From positions 32,926,713 through 32,990,712 of the forward strand of contig OX621240.1 of assembly GCA_951640165.1 (NCBI GenBank): a stretch of DNA of 64,000 bases, written 5' to 3'. This document shows positions 10,415 to 20,937 of this stretch, one piece after another. The DNA comes from Pseudoips prasinana. Its lineage: Eukaryota; Arthropoda; Insecta; Lepidoptera; Nolidae. The notes under the pieces are model-generated. The model saw nothing but the letters and a program-made list of their open reading frames with translations. It was not told the origin of the DNA and made no database searches. Within the stretch, counting starts at the first letter, position 1. Every line of letters begins with the position of its first letter. A program made the translations under genes and the position numbers.

Positions 10415-10590
10415 GCGCTGCGAGGCACGGGAGTGTAAATACCGTCAACTTTCACCCTTCGAGCTGATACTGAGAAATTTTCTTTACAGAATAATCCTAA
10501 ACTCATTTTTTGTATCGAACCGGTATTTAAACACAGGACTTCTTAATTTTCGGTTAAACACGCATCAGCTAGACCAACGAACCAGTCAAC
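10415..10590 (-). mobile_element. SINE-like tRNA head, minus strand, copy 2
   Basis: It shares with the 10,040 copy the segments gaggcacggg-gtgtaa, ctttca, agctgatactg-gaa and acacaggact-c, at comparable spacing. The pair looks like two members of one SINE family inserted in the same orientation or a local duplication. Confidence 0.5.
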
Positions 10591-10984
10591 GCTATAGAGT
10601 CATCGAATCGTGTGATATTTTGAGATTTAATACGTTAAACGCTCTGGAGAGGCACAAGTCTTCGTCCCCATGTTAGTTGTATCTACGCTGCCAACTTTAA
10701 GTAAAATGGTTAACACATCTTAGATGCAACTCATACATATACTCATATCTTCAAAGATATCCACACAATGGAACAGTTTCAACGTACAGTCTACAACACG
10801 CCAATTAAACTCAAACCTACACATCCATATCTAATTATTCAACCGACCAATAAGAGCTCTTGCCATCTGAAATTCCTTGTAATATTGAGACGTAAACGTA
10901 GGTCGAATTTCACTGGTGATGTAATTTGTAGACCAGTTAACGTTGAGCTCTCCTATCGAAAGGACCATTTCCGTTTGCGCTTGT

Positions 10985-11134
10985 TTGGTTCCTGTTTGAG
11001 GGCGGGAGGGGAGGTCAGATTGTGCTGGTGAGCGGTAGTGCCGGGCTAGCTCAGCGCGCAGCCTCCGCTGTATCGAGCGGCCGCACCCGCACCACGTGCT
11101 CCATTCACCGGTATACTACCAGTACCACGTGAGT
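10985..11134 (+). promoter_or_regulatory. GC/CpG-rich island with splice donor: possible promoter and 5' UTR exon
   Basis: This is a locally GC-rich block containing gagcggccgcacccgcacca and two CACGTG E-boxes (near 11,093 and 11,125). It ends in a good donor, CCAC|GTGAGT (GT at 11,129-11,130). No repeat family was recognised in it. Because the tweety ATG exon is preceded by an acceptor, an upstream non-coding exon must exist, and this is the most exon-like unexplained GC patch upstream in the window. The distance of about 40 kb makes the link weak. Confidence 0.25.
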
Positions 11135-13119
11135 TCGACCATAGTATCGGCAAAATAGGCCGTAGTACAAATAATAAAAATAGTTTTTTATATCATTGTC
11201 GGTACGCCGTTGTGTAAAGTGTAGTTTTTGTTATGTCATCTGTTTATTACGGGTATATTAGGTACTCTTTTTGTACGTTGAATATAAAAATACTGTTCCT
11301 TGACCCCGTAGTTGACACGGCCTCATCTTGAATTATTTGTATAAGAGAGTCTTGCTACAAACAGTTAGATTTAGTTAAAGTTATAAATAAAACACAACCA
11401 ATTCGATTAGAATTATATGAATAAAAAGATGTAAGGAACTACATATAATTAATAATGTTAAATTGATTTGAAATTTATTTAAAGCTATTATATTCACCTT
11501 TTATTTAATTTAAAATTGTTATAAGATATGTATTTGCAACACCCTAACAGGGTTCATGTTTGACACAAATTATGTACATATAACCCTGGTACTAGATCCC
11601 CGACAAACAAGTTTTGGACATACAGGGAGGTACCCATTATAACTTAATTTACTTCTCCACGAAACGCTCGTTTTAAAATATAGTAGGAGATCATGTCGTT
11701 GCGACAAAAATTGGATTAATTGTGTTTTCCTTTCAATGTTTTTATGATAACAACATAATATTTAACGACATTTCTGCTAAAAGCTTTACTGCATAAAGAA
11801 CATACCACCACATTATGACCATATTAAGTGTTCCGGCATCAATTAAAACTGAGCAACGTAGGCCCTCGTTGGGCGCCAACTGTGATTATGTATTAACGGC
11901 GCCCAACCTTGGGATTAATTGAAACTGAAAGGGTTGCTTATTCAGTATAATTTATGTATTAAAGGGGAAACGATTACAGACATTTTTGGCGTTTCACGTT
12001 ATAACACTCATATTCTTAATTCTAAAAATGCTTATGATTAAGTATAGTTTAATAACATTGGTGCTGGCTAAGAGCGAGTTGGGTCCGCATAATTTTTGAA
12101 CATCAATATGCAAAATACACAAAGAAAATATTAACTCCCCATATAAGAATAACTATCATCTGATGGATTTTGTGCGAAGCGTCGATTTATTTTTTCGTAT
12201 TGAACAAAATAGTTTTGCGTTAATTAATCCAAATAATTAATCAATATTAGATTGAATGAATAATGATGAAATATACACGCATCGACACCTAGATCTAGGA
12301 CAAATTTCAAATTCCGACGACATGTCGTTTTTAATAAAATCCTATGTTAGAATGACACGAGAGTAATCTTATAAAGATTCCTTGTGAAGCGCTTTTATGT
12401 CTAAAAACAATTGCCGTGCCTGCTTGTGTTCGCGTCGTACTGTTAACCACATGTTCGATGACAAACTTTGGCCTCGGCCTTTATTACGTAGGCATTAAGG
12501 CGAGTTTTCGTTTACAGGGGTATTCACTGGCAGGGCGTAGAATGTACTAACAAAGAATCATTATTCATGGTGCTTGATTAAATATTAGCTGCGTTCCCTA
12601 ATTGGAAGCTATGACTTACCTTTTCACGTAGCGTATTAGCGCGCTGTACTGAGAAATTATAATGATCCCGGAACAATAATTAACTTGATGTTGTATATTC
12701 ATTCTACTTTCTCAGTGTTTTGTAGGAAACAGTGCAAAATTTTAGACATCTTTAATATGGGTATAAATTTAAATGGCGCATGCCGGCGAGAATGAAACCC
12801 ACCAATCACGGGTTATCCGGACTCATTTGTGGTTACCGTCCGTGATGTCCGGACACGAATTTTTACAAGTTGATGCTCGTACGCCATCTTAACGAAACCT
12901 GCATGGCTAATACTGTTGATATGCTAATCCTTTTAGACCAGCGGTTTTTTACTATTCTTGTTTTAGATATTTGTTATTATTAACTGAATTTTTTAACTTC
13001 CTGACATACTTATTGGAACGAAGTTCCTTATCGCGCGTTGTGAAAGGGGGCTAGACGAAAAAAAATCTTACGAAAAGTTGTCACGATACTTTTTTGCAGC
13101 TGTGCGGCGTGCGCATGTT

Positions 13120-13125
<6 letters not shown>
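11135..13125. other. Stretch without recognisable gene
   Basis: AT-rich. At 11,869-11,908 the sequences gttgggcgcc and ggcgcccaac face each other. On the minus strand TGGCGCCCAACGAGGG resembles a retroviral-type tRNA primer-binding site, but no LTR or gag/pol trace was seen around it. Confidence 0.5.

Positions 13126-13166
<41 letters not shown>
13126..13166. repeat. (CT)n microsatellite
   Basis: An uninterrupted CT dinucleotide run of about 41 bases, preceded by one imperfect CTCTG unit. The reverse frame gives a poly Arg-Glu peptide that is an artefact of the repeat. Confidence 0.97.
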
Positions 13167-13169
<3 letters not shown>

Positions 13170-14850
13170 AGAAACCAAGCCAGATATTTTCATTTCTATT
13201 TCGCATTGAACAGTGTGGTGTCGCGACGATTATTTTTGTTGAGTTTATACAGGTTTTTTGTACATAATAAATAATAAGAAATAACTTTGTTCCATTCGGG
13301 TGTCCCGTGACACCTCTCAAGTTTTTCTTCTATTTATCGCATGTCACAGTATGGCGACGCCCATGGCTCGCATCAGCTGTCGGTTTAGTACATTCCACGG
13401 TATTTGTATTTCGATCAGTGTATTGATATAAATGTTAGCGTTCACTTGATCGTGATGGACAACGATGCAGGTATATCAATAACACAGTAGTAGTAAAACT
13501 GTAGAAGAATAATGCGAAAATAACCAACAGTGAATTAATTTGATGTCGAAAGGCACGAAACATGCATCGTGATATCATAAAACCACACAACGCATTTTTT
13601 TACTTATAGCATTTTTAAACATGTTAAGTTGAAACAAAATGTCAGATATCTTTAAAATTATTATTATTACCTTAAGTGCAGGTAATTGAACCCACGAACC
13701 ACTTAGCATTTTAAAGATTTCTAACAGTAAGTTGTGATGCGGTCTCTTGAAAATCTGTCAAATATCCATCTACCGCTATTAGCATGGCAGTGTAGGCATG
13801 AGTCTCTGTACCGCGTTTGACCAATGTAATCGCAGAAAATTGTCTATTTGTTCACGTTCCATGATTTCATTCGTCGAACCGATATAATAGTTGTATATAG
13901 AATCTTTATTGCGTAAAATCGAACGGAATAAATACAAAAGCATATTTACGCTTGGTCTAAATTCCATCGCTTGGTCTTAATTAATCGATCTCTTCCACTC
14001 GACCCTAAGCTGGCTGCCATGCTAACCCTGGAGGCAATAGATAAATTTGGCAAAATAGATAAATCTTGGCAATATATTCCAAACTTTTTGTCGTATTAAT
14101 CTTACTTATATGTAGGCATAAAGTTTTCGGGCCCTTGTGTCTTAAATTACTCTCATATTGCAAGTGCAGACTAAAAGACAAAAGTGTAGGATTGTTAATG
14201 CTAGTATTAGATTTTTAAAATGAGGTCATGACAATGAGAATAAATTGCTTTGGTTGCAACAATAGCAATTCAGATTATAAAAAGTAAAACATGAAATAGC
14301 ATTTCTTGCTCCAAACAAATTGGTCCAAGCTAATAGAGACAACATTAGCTCTAATAATTTTTAAACAGTCTTAATGGATTCATTTGGCTTGTTTGTTTTA
14401 CAGACAAGACGGAATCTGGTCAGGTAATTCAATTAGATCGCCTTGAATACGCATTAAAATTTGATTGGGAACTTCCTCGCAAGTGAAACTAGGTTGGGGC
14501 AGTTGCTGGGCGTACAAATTGAGCTCTAAGACCCCGCTGGATTGTCGGCTGCTCCTAACAAGACAATTGATTTATAATTAGATTGTTGGCGGTGTGTTGC
14601 GATTTCCTTAGAGGGATCACTCTGATCTCTCGCAGGGAACTATTCTGGACATCCTTTGGGATGTTCTATTAAGAGATTGGTTGAACTAGTCGCACGGCTC
14701 CACTCGTCCGTAAACTTTAGTTGAAGTGAATAATATTATGAGGCTTAGCATGGTGCGTTTATAGCATTATTGATGATTATCTCTCATGACAGCGGATGGG
14801 GCACATCTTCGTCGCGCATAGGCACCCTTTTAACATAGTCGTTCTATCCA
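13167..14850. other. Stretch without recognisable gene
   Basis: AT-rich with no motif-bearing frames. A weak minus-strand tRNA-like segment (attgaacccacgaaccactt) lies near 13,684. Confidence 0.55.
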
Positions 14851-14879
14851 TCCAGTAAGCTTTGGACATTGCTTAACGA

Positions 14880-15455
14880 CTGCTGTCTAATGATATCAGC
14901 CCGTATCGATTTAAAGTTAAGTGGCGGCAGGTTATATCATTTCTATACGATTATTATTTGCCTTTTGTGAATCATTAGGAACCCTATCACAGCTAGGTGT
15001 CCTGAAAATGTAGGAGTAAAAATTATCACATCCTTCGCCATTGGTCCTGTACCAGCTAAAAGTTGAATTAATTTTAGCTCCATTAGTATCCGTAAGATCA
15101 GTAAGTAAGGATAGGCGGAGACTTTTACAAATACGGGTACGCCACGTTTTTATTTAACCTGTTCTTCCTAATATCACGGCTATGTGTCCTCAAAATCTCG
15201 AGAGTGAATAAATCATCGTGGTGTTGAGCTCCAGTTTACGACACTCGAACTATGGTCAGTCGCAGAACAGTTTTGTCGCATAAGCATTAATCGCACATCC
15301 ATATGTCGAGCTTAAGTAGTGCACTACGTAAAATAAGTAGGTAAGCGAAGGTGGATTTGCAAATACGCGTATGACATTTAATTACTTATTCTTCCAATTA
15401 TTACGGCTCGGTGTCCTCAAAATCTCCGAGTGAATAAATCAGTCGTCTTCGCATC
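14880..15455 (+). repeat. Three strongly diverged tandem repeat units (~185-230 bp)
   Basis: The block GTGTCCT-AAAAT-T followed by GAGTgAAtAAATc recurs near 14,996, 15,184 and 15,410. The last two copies also share upstream GCGGAG or AAGGTGGA, then ACAAATACG-GTA and TTCTTCC or TTCCAA segments. The units are old and independent of the SINE families. Confidence 0.6.
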
Positions 15456-17800
15456 GTCGTAAAGAAAATGATAAAGTAGGAACGACTTCGAAGCCCCGGA
15501 TATGGACATATTGATTCGGTTTCGAATTAAATTGAGTTTGCAATGCAGCCGGATGTTTTTAAAGTATGGAGGACGGGTATAGAACTAAAATCAATTTGTT
15601 ATGTCTATTGGCCGTAGCGGAAGTTCTCGAGTCTTGAGCTGAATAAAAAAATAAACCGCTCTTTGACGGAAAAGGGAGTGGCATGTTTAAACAAGTCTAC
15701 GTCGATACGAACCAAGTGGCTCGAAAGATGTTAGTCAAAGGTAAACGATGCTATATTAACTTAATGTCTTAACTCTGTAAAAGTGTACCTTTATTTTCAT
15801 AGCACCCGTTTTATGTGACTTTTATAAAAAATGACCGCACTTTACGTACAAATCGAGATATAAATGACTTTGAATTTTTGCGCGGCCCCCGCTGGGCCGT
15901 TTCTATGAATATTCTCTATATCGTCCGTTTACTTTTGCACGCCTACCCTCGCTTGCATGTACTTTACATATTGCTAAAGTTTGCGGGACTTACGTAATGT
16001 TGTTACGGAGCGCTAGGTTGTTAAATATGGGAACCGGGTCGATTAGATTTTCGAGTTACTATAAGTCCTTTGGATTACATTTTTAAAACGTAGTTACATA
16101 ATTTTAAAGTATCACTTTTCCTTTTTTTTTCAGCATTATCCCGTCATACTTCCTTCATTACAGGTGATTATTTTAAATAATCTAACTAGCTTTAACTCCT
16201 GCCTGAATAATATTCGTCTCAAAGTTATTAGTGTTTCATATCCCTGGGAAAAGCACTTTGTTTGGATGAATGATATATTATACGACACCTTATTACATCA
16301 GCTATATGCCAATGAAGGTACTGTCAAAATCAGACAAAGTGTTTCAATCAGACGTTAGCCCGGAAATACAAAGAGACAGAGGTATGAGCATTTTAAACGT
16401 AAAATGTTTTTTTATAAGTACTATATCGCATATACATTTAGCAAAAAGCGATTATTCTGACATTACAAACATTTTTTCGTACAGAGACTGTCTAACCATA
16501 CCCTACTCTATTTACTCAAGCTGAAAGTAAACAGAATACCTACTTCATTTTGAATGGTTTTGTTTGATCCTTCCGAAACATAACAAGCTTATTGAAAAGG
16601 CAAACGGAGGTTTACTGTTTGCTTTTGACGGTTAAGTAAGGAACTTATAAGCGTTTTTATTTAATGCTAGACTGAAAATGCACTATAGCAAGACATGACG
16701 TCAAGCCATATTACGCTATACACATCTAATCTTACCCTTACTTTGCAGAAAAGGGAAAGAGCATCCTGTATCAATACTCGGAAAAATTCTATTATAAGTA
16801 TTTGCTGCTAGAATGGTTTTATTATATATATTGAATAAAGTTTATATACATATCATTGGTTTCCGTAAATAACAGCCAGGGAATTATTCTCCAGGACTTG
16901 TGTTTATTGCTTTCTCACTAAATTAAAAACCGTAAATTGCAGCAAAGTTATAAAACTTCCAAGTTCGATTAAAGAGAAGTTCTAAGAAACATAGAGATAT
17001 TTATTGTTAAATTAAATTTATATTTGTTTCTTTTAATTAATTATAATGGCATCATTATAAGGCAATTCCTGGTGTTGCAAGCGTTCACAAGCTACGGTGA
17101 CCGCTTACTATCAGGTGAACCGTATGCTTGTCTGCCAACTAAGTTGAATAACAGAAAAAAATTGAATAATGTTAAGAATAATAGTTGATAAGTTTATTAC
17201 GAAATTGTGACTACGTTATGTTTTAGCAAAAATAAACAATTTTTCTTTCTTTCATTCTTCCTCATTATTAATCGACTTCAAAAGAAGAAAATTATCAGTT
17301 TGACTGTATGTCACTTTTTATATGTTACAAGAAATCTCTCCGTTCTTTATGGAGCCTATTTTGATAATTCTTTTGTCATTCGATGGGCATTGCTTTAAAA
17401 CATTTTATGTATTACTAAAAATCCATGTATATAGTAACTTACCCAGTTGCCGTCAGACTTATAGCTAAGTACGACGCGTCCGGTGTCCGTAACAGCTGTG
17501 CGGTACCGGATAGCGACCGGTCGGTTCCCGGATATCGGACGGACGTTATCTGCTCACTGCCCGTCAACTGTCCGAACCAAAACGTCTCTGTTAATTTTGC
17601 TGTAATCCATTAGATACATTACTGTAATGAAACCTTTTGAAGAGAGATATTATATTCACCAATTTGTTTAATGATGATAATTGAAAAATTTGTTTGCTGT
17701 TTATGATCACATTTTTTTATTGATTGATAATGTTGATTACTGGATCATTTAACTGATTTATTGATTACTAAAATATGGTTAATGATTCACAATAATAATA
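15456..17800. other. Stretch without recognisable gene
   Basis: AT-rich with only short chance frames. A LINE-tail-like fragment (gtgaccgcttactatcaggt) lies near 17,098. A patch at 17,470-17,560 is relatively GC-rich with several CCGG and GGTACC sites; I do not recognise it. Confidence 0.5.
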
Positions 17801-17803
17801 ATT

Positions 17804-17992
17804 TCCTGGGACATTATTCTCACACGACCATCTGATCTACTGATACTACATAATACTTTTCTTTCGTAAATACATACTTATATAGATAATTATACCGAGA
17901 CATTATTATGCACACAAATATCTGTATTCGGTGGTCAAACCCACGACCTGCGACGTGAAAGGCAAATACTTACTAACCACGCCAATTCATGG
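17804..17992 (-). mobile_element. tRNA-derived SINE, minus strand, internally deleted
   Basis: The tail complement cctgggacattattctcaca and head gacgtgaaaggcaaat match the 45,475 and 5,765 copies. The middle, including the aagctttgcttagtttgg complement, is missing. It directly abuts MITE copy 1. Confidence 0.75.
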
Positions 17993-17998
17993 ATCATA

Positions 17999-18138
17999 TG
18001 TACAGACGCCAGCACATCCAGCAACCCCAAATCTAGAAAATTTCGTTTATAGATTTTCAATTCACAAAAGCTTAAGGTTCACTTTCAATTGAAGGAATTT
18101 GACAGATTGGGGTAGCTTGATGTGCTGGCGTCTGCACA
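17999..18138. mobile_element. MITE family A, copy 1 (TGTACAGACGCCAGCACATC ends)
   Basis: A 140-bp palindromic element with terminal inverted repeats of at least 45 bp: both ends read CAGACGCCAGCACATC then -AGC-ACCCCAAATCT or similar. The middle carries ttcacaaaagcttaaggttc. Copies at 20,382-20,524 and 45,149-45,404 share ends and middle. Confidence 0.9.
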
Positions 18139-18267
18139 GTCTCCCTCATCAGTGTATACATATTGACTATGACAGCGTTATCATTACGCAGGAAATACAG
18201 TTGGTTATCGTAGTGCTAGTGTATCCACTGTGGTGACGTCGTCTGCGCTATAATGCCTTTTGCATGT

Positions 18268-18519
18268 AAGGCTGATTTCAGAGTCGCGCCGGCGAGCGGC
18301 GCCGTCCAAACGCGCGCGCTTACAATTACACTAGATAGTAGTTGCGTTTCATAGTCACGCCGTTCAAGCTCGCCGCGTGTGAGACGCGCGCCGTCGGCCA
18401 GCGCTGCCCAAGCTCCTCTCCTGGCAGCTAGCGTTTCAGAGCGACGCGTCTCGCACGAGGCTGTTGAGACGCGCTGGCCGCGCCGGCTCGTGCCGCGCGC
18501 GTCACTCTGAAATCACCCT
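18268..18519. mobile_element. GC-rich TIR element (TGATTTCAGAGT ends)
   Basis: A 252-bp island of very high CpG density in AT-rich sequence. The left end reads GGCTGATTTCAGAGTCGCGC; the right end, reversed, reads GGGTGATTTCAGAGTGACGC. The interior is made of inverted and repeated GCGCGCCG-type blocks. It looks like a GC-rich MITE-type element; the flanks do not give a convincing target duplication. Confidence 0.65.
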
Positions 18520-18970
18520 AAATGCATAACAAATATTTCTTTAATTTTCATAATGCGCTTTTTAACCTAGTAATCACAGTTCTTGGAGGGTCTGTGATTA
18601 ATGTCCACGTTTCCAATTGGCTACTCAGTTTTATGAATCTGAACATTTCTTACGATTTTGAGTAGGGTACACTTTTGTCTATGGTTTGCTCTGACTATAA
18701 ATGAAACCTTTTTCACTTGAAATAAATTGCGGAACGCCTTGTGTATAAAAATTAAACCCAGTTCTGTATTGCGATCATTGAGAATTGAGAAAAACCACAT
18801 GGCGCATCATAGTCCTTCTTGAAAAGGCGTTTGGCGTGAGCTTCCGCTGCCCTCTGTAGTCCGGTGAAGTAGTGAAAGCCTCTTAGCCCAACTTAAAATA
18901 TCAGGTAAAAATTAAAATAAATTAAGAAGTGTTCTCCTTAAACCTAGTATCTACGTACGGACAAAAATAA

Positions 18971-19173
18971 TCACACTAATATTATAAAGGCGAAAGTTTG
19001 TGAGTGTGTGACTGTGTGAGTGTATATATATATATGTGTGTTTGTTACTTCTTTACGTCTAAACGGCTGGAGCGATATTAATAAAATTTGGTATGGAGTA
19101 AGCTGACACCTCCGATTAACACAGGCTATAATTTATAAAGTTTAACGCGGATAAAACCGAGGGGCAGAGCTAG
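18971..19173 (+). mobile_element. Complete non-autonomous Helitron, 203 bp
   Basis: It begins TCACACTAATATTATAAAGG after an A and ends GGGGCAGAGCTAG before a T, the A|T insertion of Helitrons. A GCGGATAAAACCG subterminal hairpin region lies near the 3' end. The body contains the widespread lepidopteran segment ttacgtctaaacggctggag. Confidence 0.85.
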
Positions 19174-19463
19174 TGTATCTAACATATACCTTAATAATAA
19201 TTTTAACTAACATTACTGAAATCATTCCTTTGTCGTCTTTCGGTTGATGAAAATGATGATCCTAGTCAAAGAAAATCACTCATTTAAAGCCCTCGTTCGT
19301 CCCTTGAATATGAGGATAGAGGAAGCTCCATCATCACTGATTATAAATTGTGATCTAATAAAATCTGCACTGTTTTTAAGAGTCCACACTATTAATTGTA
19401 ACTAACAAAATACTCATTTGCTCATAATTTGAAACATGCAATTGATGGAAACAAAGCACATCC

Positions 19464-19730
19464 AGGGGCTCTACCGGCTAAGTCGCCGAACATCGTTTTC
19501 GTGAATGGCGTTCAAATAAATAAAGGTTAAAAATGACTTAATCAGTCGTTTAATCGGCTTCCATGAACACATGTGATAAATCATATATGGTGATATATGG
19601 TCATAAATGGTGAGGAATCGATTGTCGAGGTTGAAGCCGATTTAACGATTGATTAAGTAATTTTTAACCTTTATTTATTTGAACGCCATTTAAGAAATCA
19701 ATGTTCGGTGACTTAGCCGGTAGAGCCCCT
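19464..19730. mobile_element. MITE family B, ~98-bp inverted repeats
   Basis: Both ends read AGGGGCTCTACCGGCTAAGT inward. The arms extend about 98 bp with roughly 8 to 10 differences and share gcgttcaaataaataaaggt. The centre is about 70 bp and includes repeated atatatggt units. No other copy is in the window. Confidence 0.85.
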
Positions 19731-19964
19731 AACTCGAGTACAACTATACCTCTACAATGTGTACCCACCCGAACAAAGTACGAAAACCAGTTTGAGAAAT
19801 ACGAATCAATATTTCATGCCTTCCCTTTCAAAATGCACCAGCTGATCGACATTTTTGTACGGGAAGTATTGATGTTTTTTTTTTTGTTTATTTACGTTGT
19901 ATTGTTTCATATTTAATAAGCATATTTAATAATATTGAAAAAGGTATGCAGTTATATTTTGGGC

Positions 19965-20245
19965 ATTAGAAAGGATGAATGAAAGAAGCTTGACAAAAGA
20001 AGTATACCTGTGTGAATGGTACAACCGGCAGGGAAAGACCTCGTAGAACATTCTCGAACCAAATCGGAGACGTCCTCAAGAACGGCCAGCTCAGAACCAC
20101 CCTAAACGGGCGAGCATGTATGAAGAATACAATGACAGTAAATGAGGCAAAAGAACTGTGCAAAGATCGTGACCAATGAAAATCCGTTGTCTCTGCCTGC
20201 CCCTCTGCGAAATAGACATGAGTCTATGTATCTATGTAATAAGCT
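19965..20245 (+). pseudogene. 3' end of an RTE-like LINE ORF2
   Basis: One frame gives [13 protein letters not shown], then [20 protein letters not shown] and, after a TGA that replaces an expected Trp codon, KSVVSACPSAK. This order (GRPRRT-x-x-DQI, RACM, EAK-x-x-CxDR, W-x-S-V-V-S-A-Y-P) is the C-terminus of endonuclease/reverse-transcriptase proteins of lepidopteran RTE-type LINEs. Nothing upstream is retained. Confidence 0.75.
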
Positions 20246-20381
20246 TAACGTTCGATCACTATTTATGTCAAGCATTAGTTATACTTTGGGGAGGTCGAGC
20301 CTACCGTAGCCACGTGAGCAGTCATTGAATAAGCGTGTCTGCAGTAGTGAATTTGTCAAATATCTGACCGTTATTGGAATA

Positions 20382-20524
20382 TGTACAGACGCCAGCACAT
20401 CAAGCTACCCCAATCTGTCAAATTTCCCCAATTGAAAGTGAACCTTATGCTTTTGTGATAATGTTGAAAATCTATAAAATAAATTTGTCAGATTGGGGTA
20501 GCTGGATGTGCTGGCGTCTGTACA
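20382..20524. mobile_element. MITE family A, copy 2
   Basis: A 143-bp near-perfect palindrome with TGTACAGACGCCAGCACATC at the left end and its complement at the right. The arms share accccaatctgtcaaattt, and the centre holds aaagtgaaccttatgctttt. It is the best preserved simple copy of the family. Confidence 0.93.
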
Positions 20525-20937
20525 TCTACGCGTAATTGTTCCGCCTCGATTTCATACGTTAAAAGCTATTTCATAGGCTAAAGACCGGTCAGTTTACGGC
20601 CGAGTATATCGACCGCTAAAAGCCACTAACGTATGGGAAATCCTGTAATGAATCATGTATATTGTTTACTCATCTACTAGTTATATTCCTAGTTATGTAT
20701 TGTTTTATATCAAAATATACGAGAACATTTTGTTCCCAGTTATATGTTAGTCAGAGATCTGCTCTTCATTGGTGCAGTCACCCGGAAAGGTTACTTTTAA
20801 ATACAGTGTATATTTGTGTGTGTTGTGTTTTCATGTGTGTTTGGCTATTGGGATCACAGGTACAGTATTCTTGTTAATAGAAGAGATTCGTTTGATATTT
20901 TGTAATGCATAATTTCAAAAAGTACCTACATAACTGA

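Noticed and set aside
11865..11910. LTR retrotransposon primer-binding site
   Set aside because: The minus strand has TGGCGCCCAACGAGGG, but no LTR pair, gag or pol trace is nearby.
13081..13320. Reverse frame with a run of Arg-Glu
   Set aside because: Translation of the (CT)n microsatellite.
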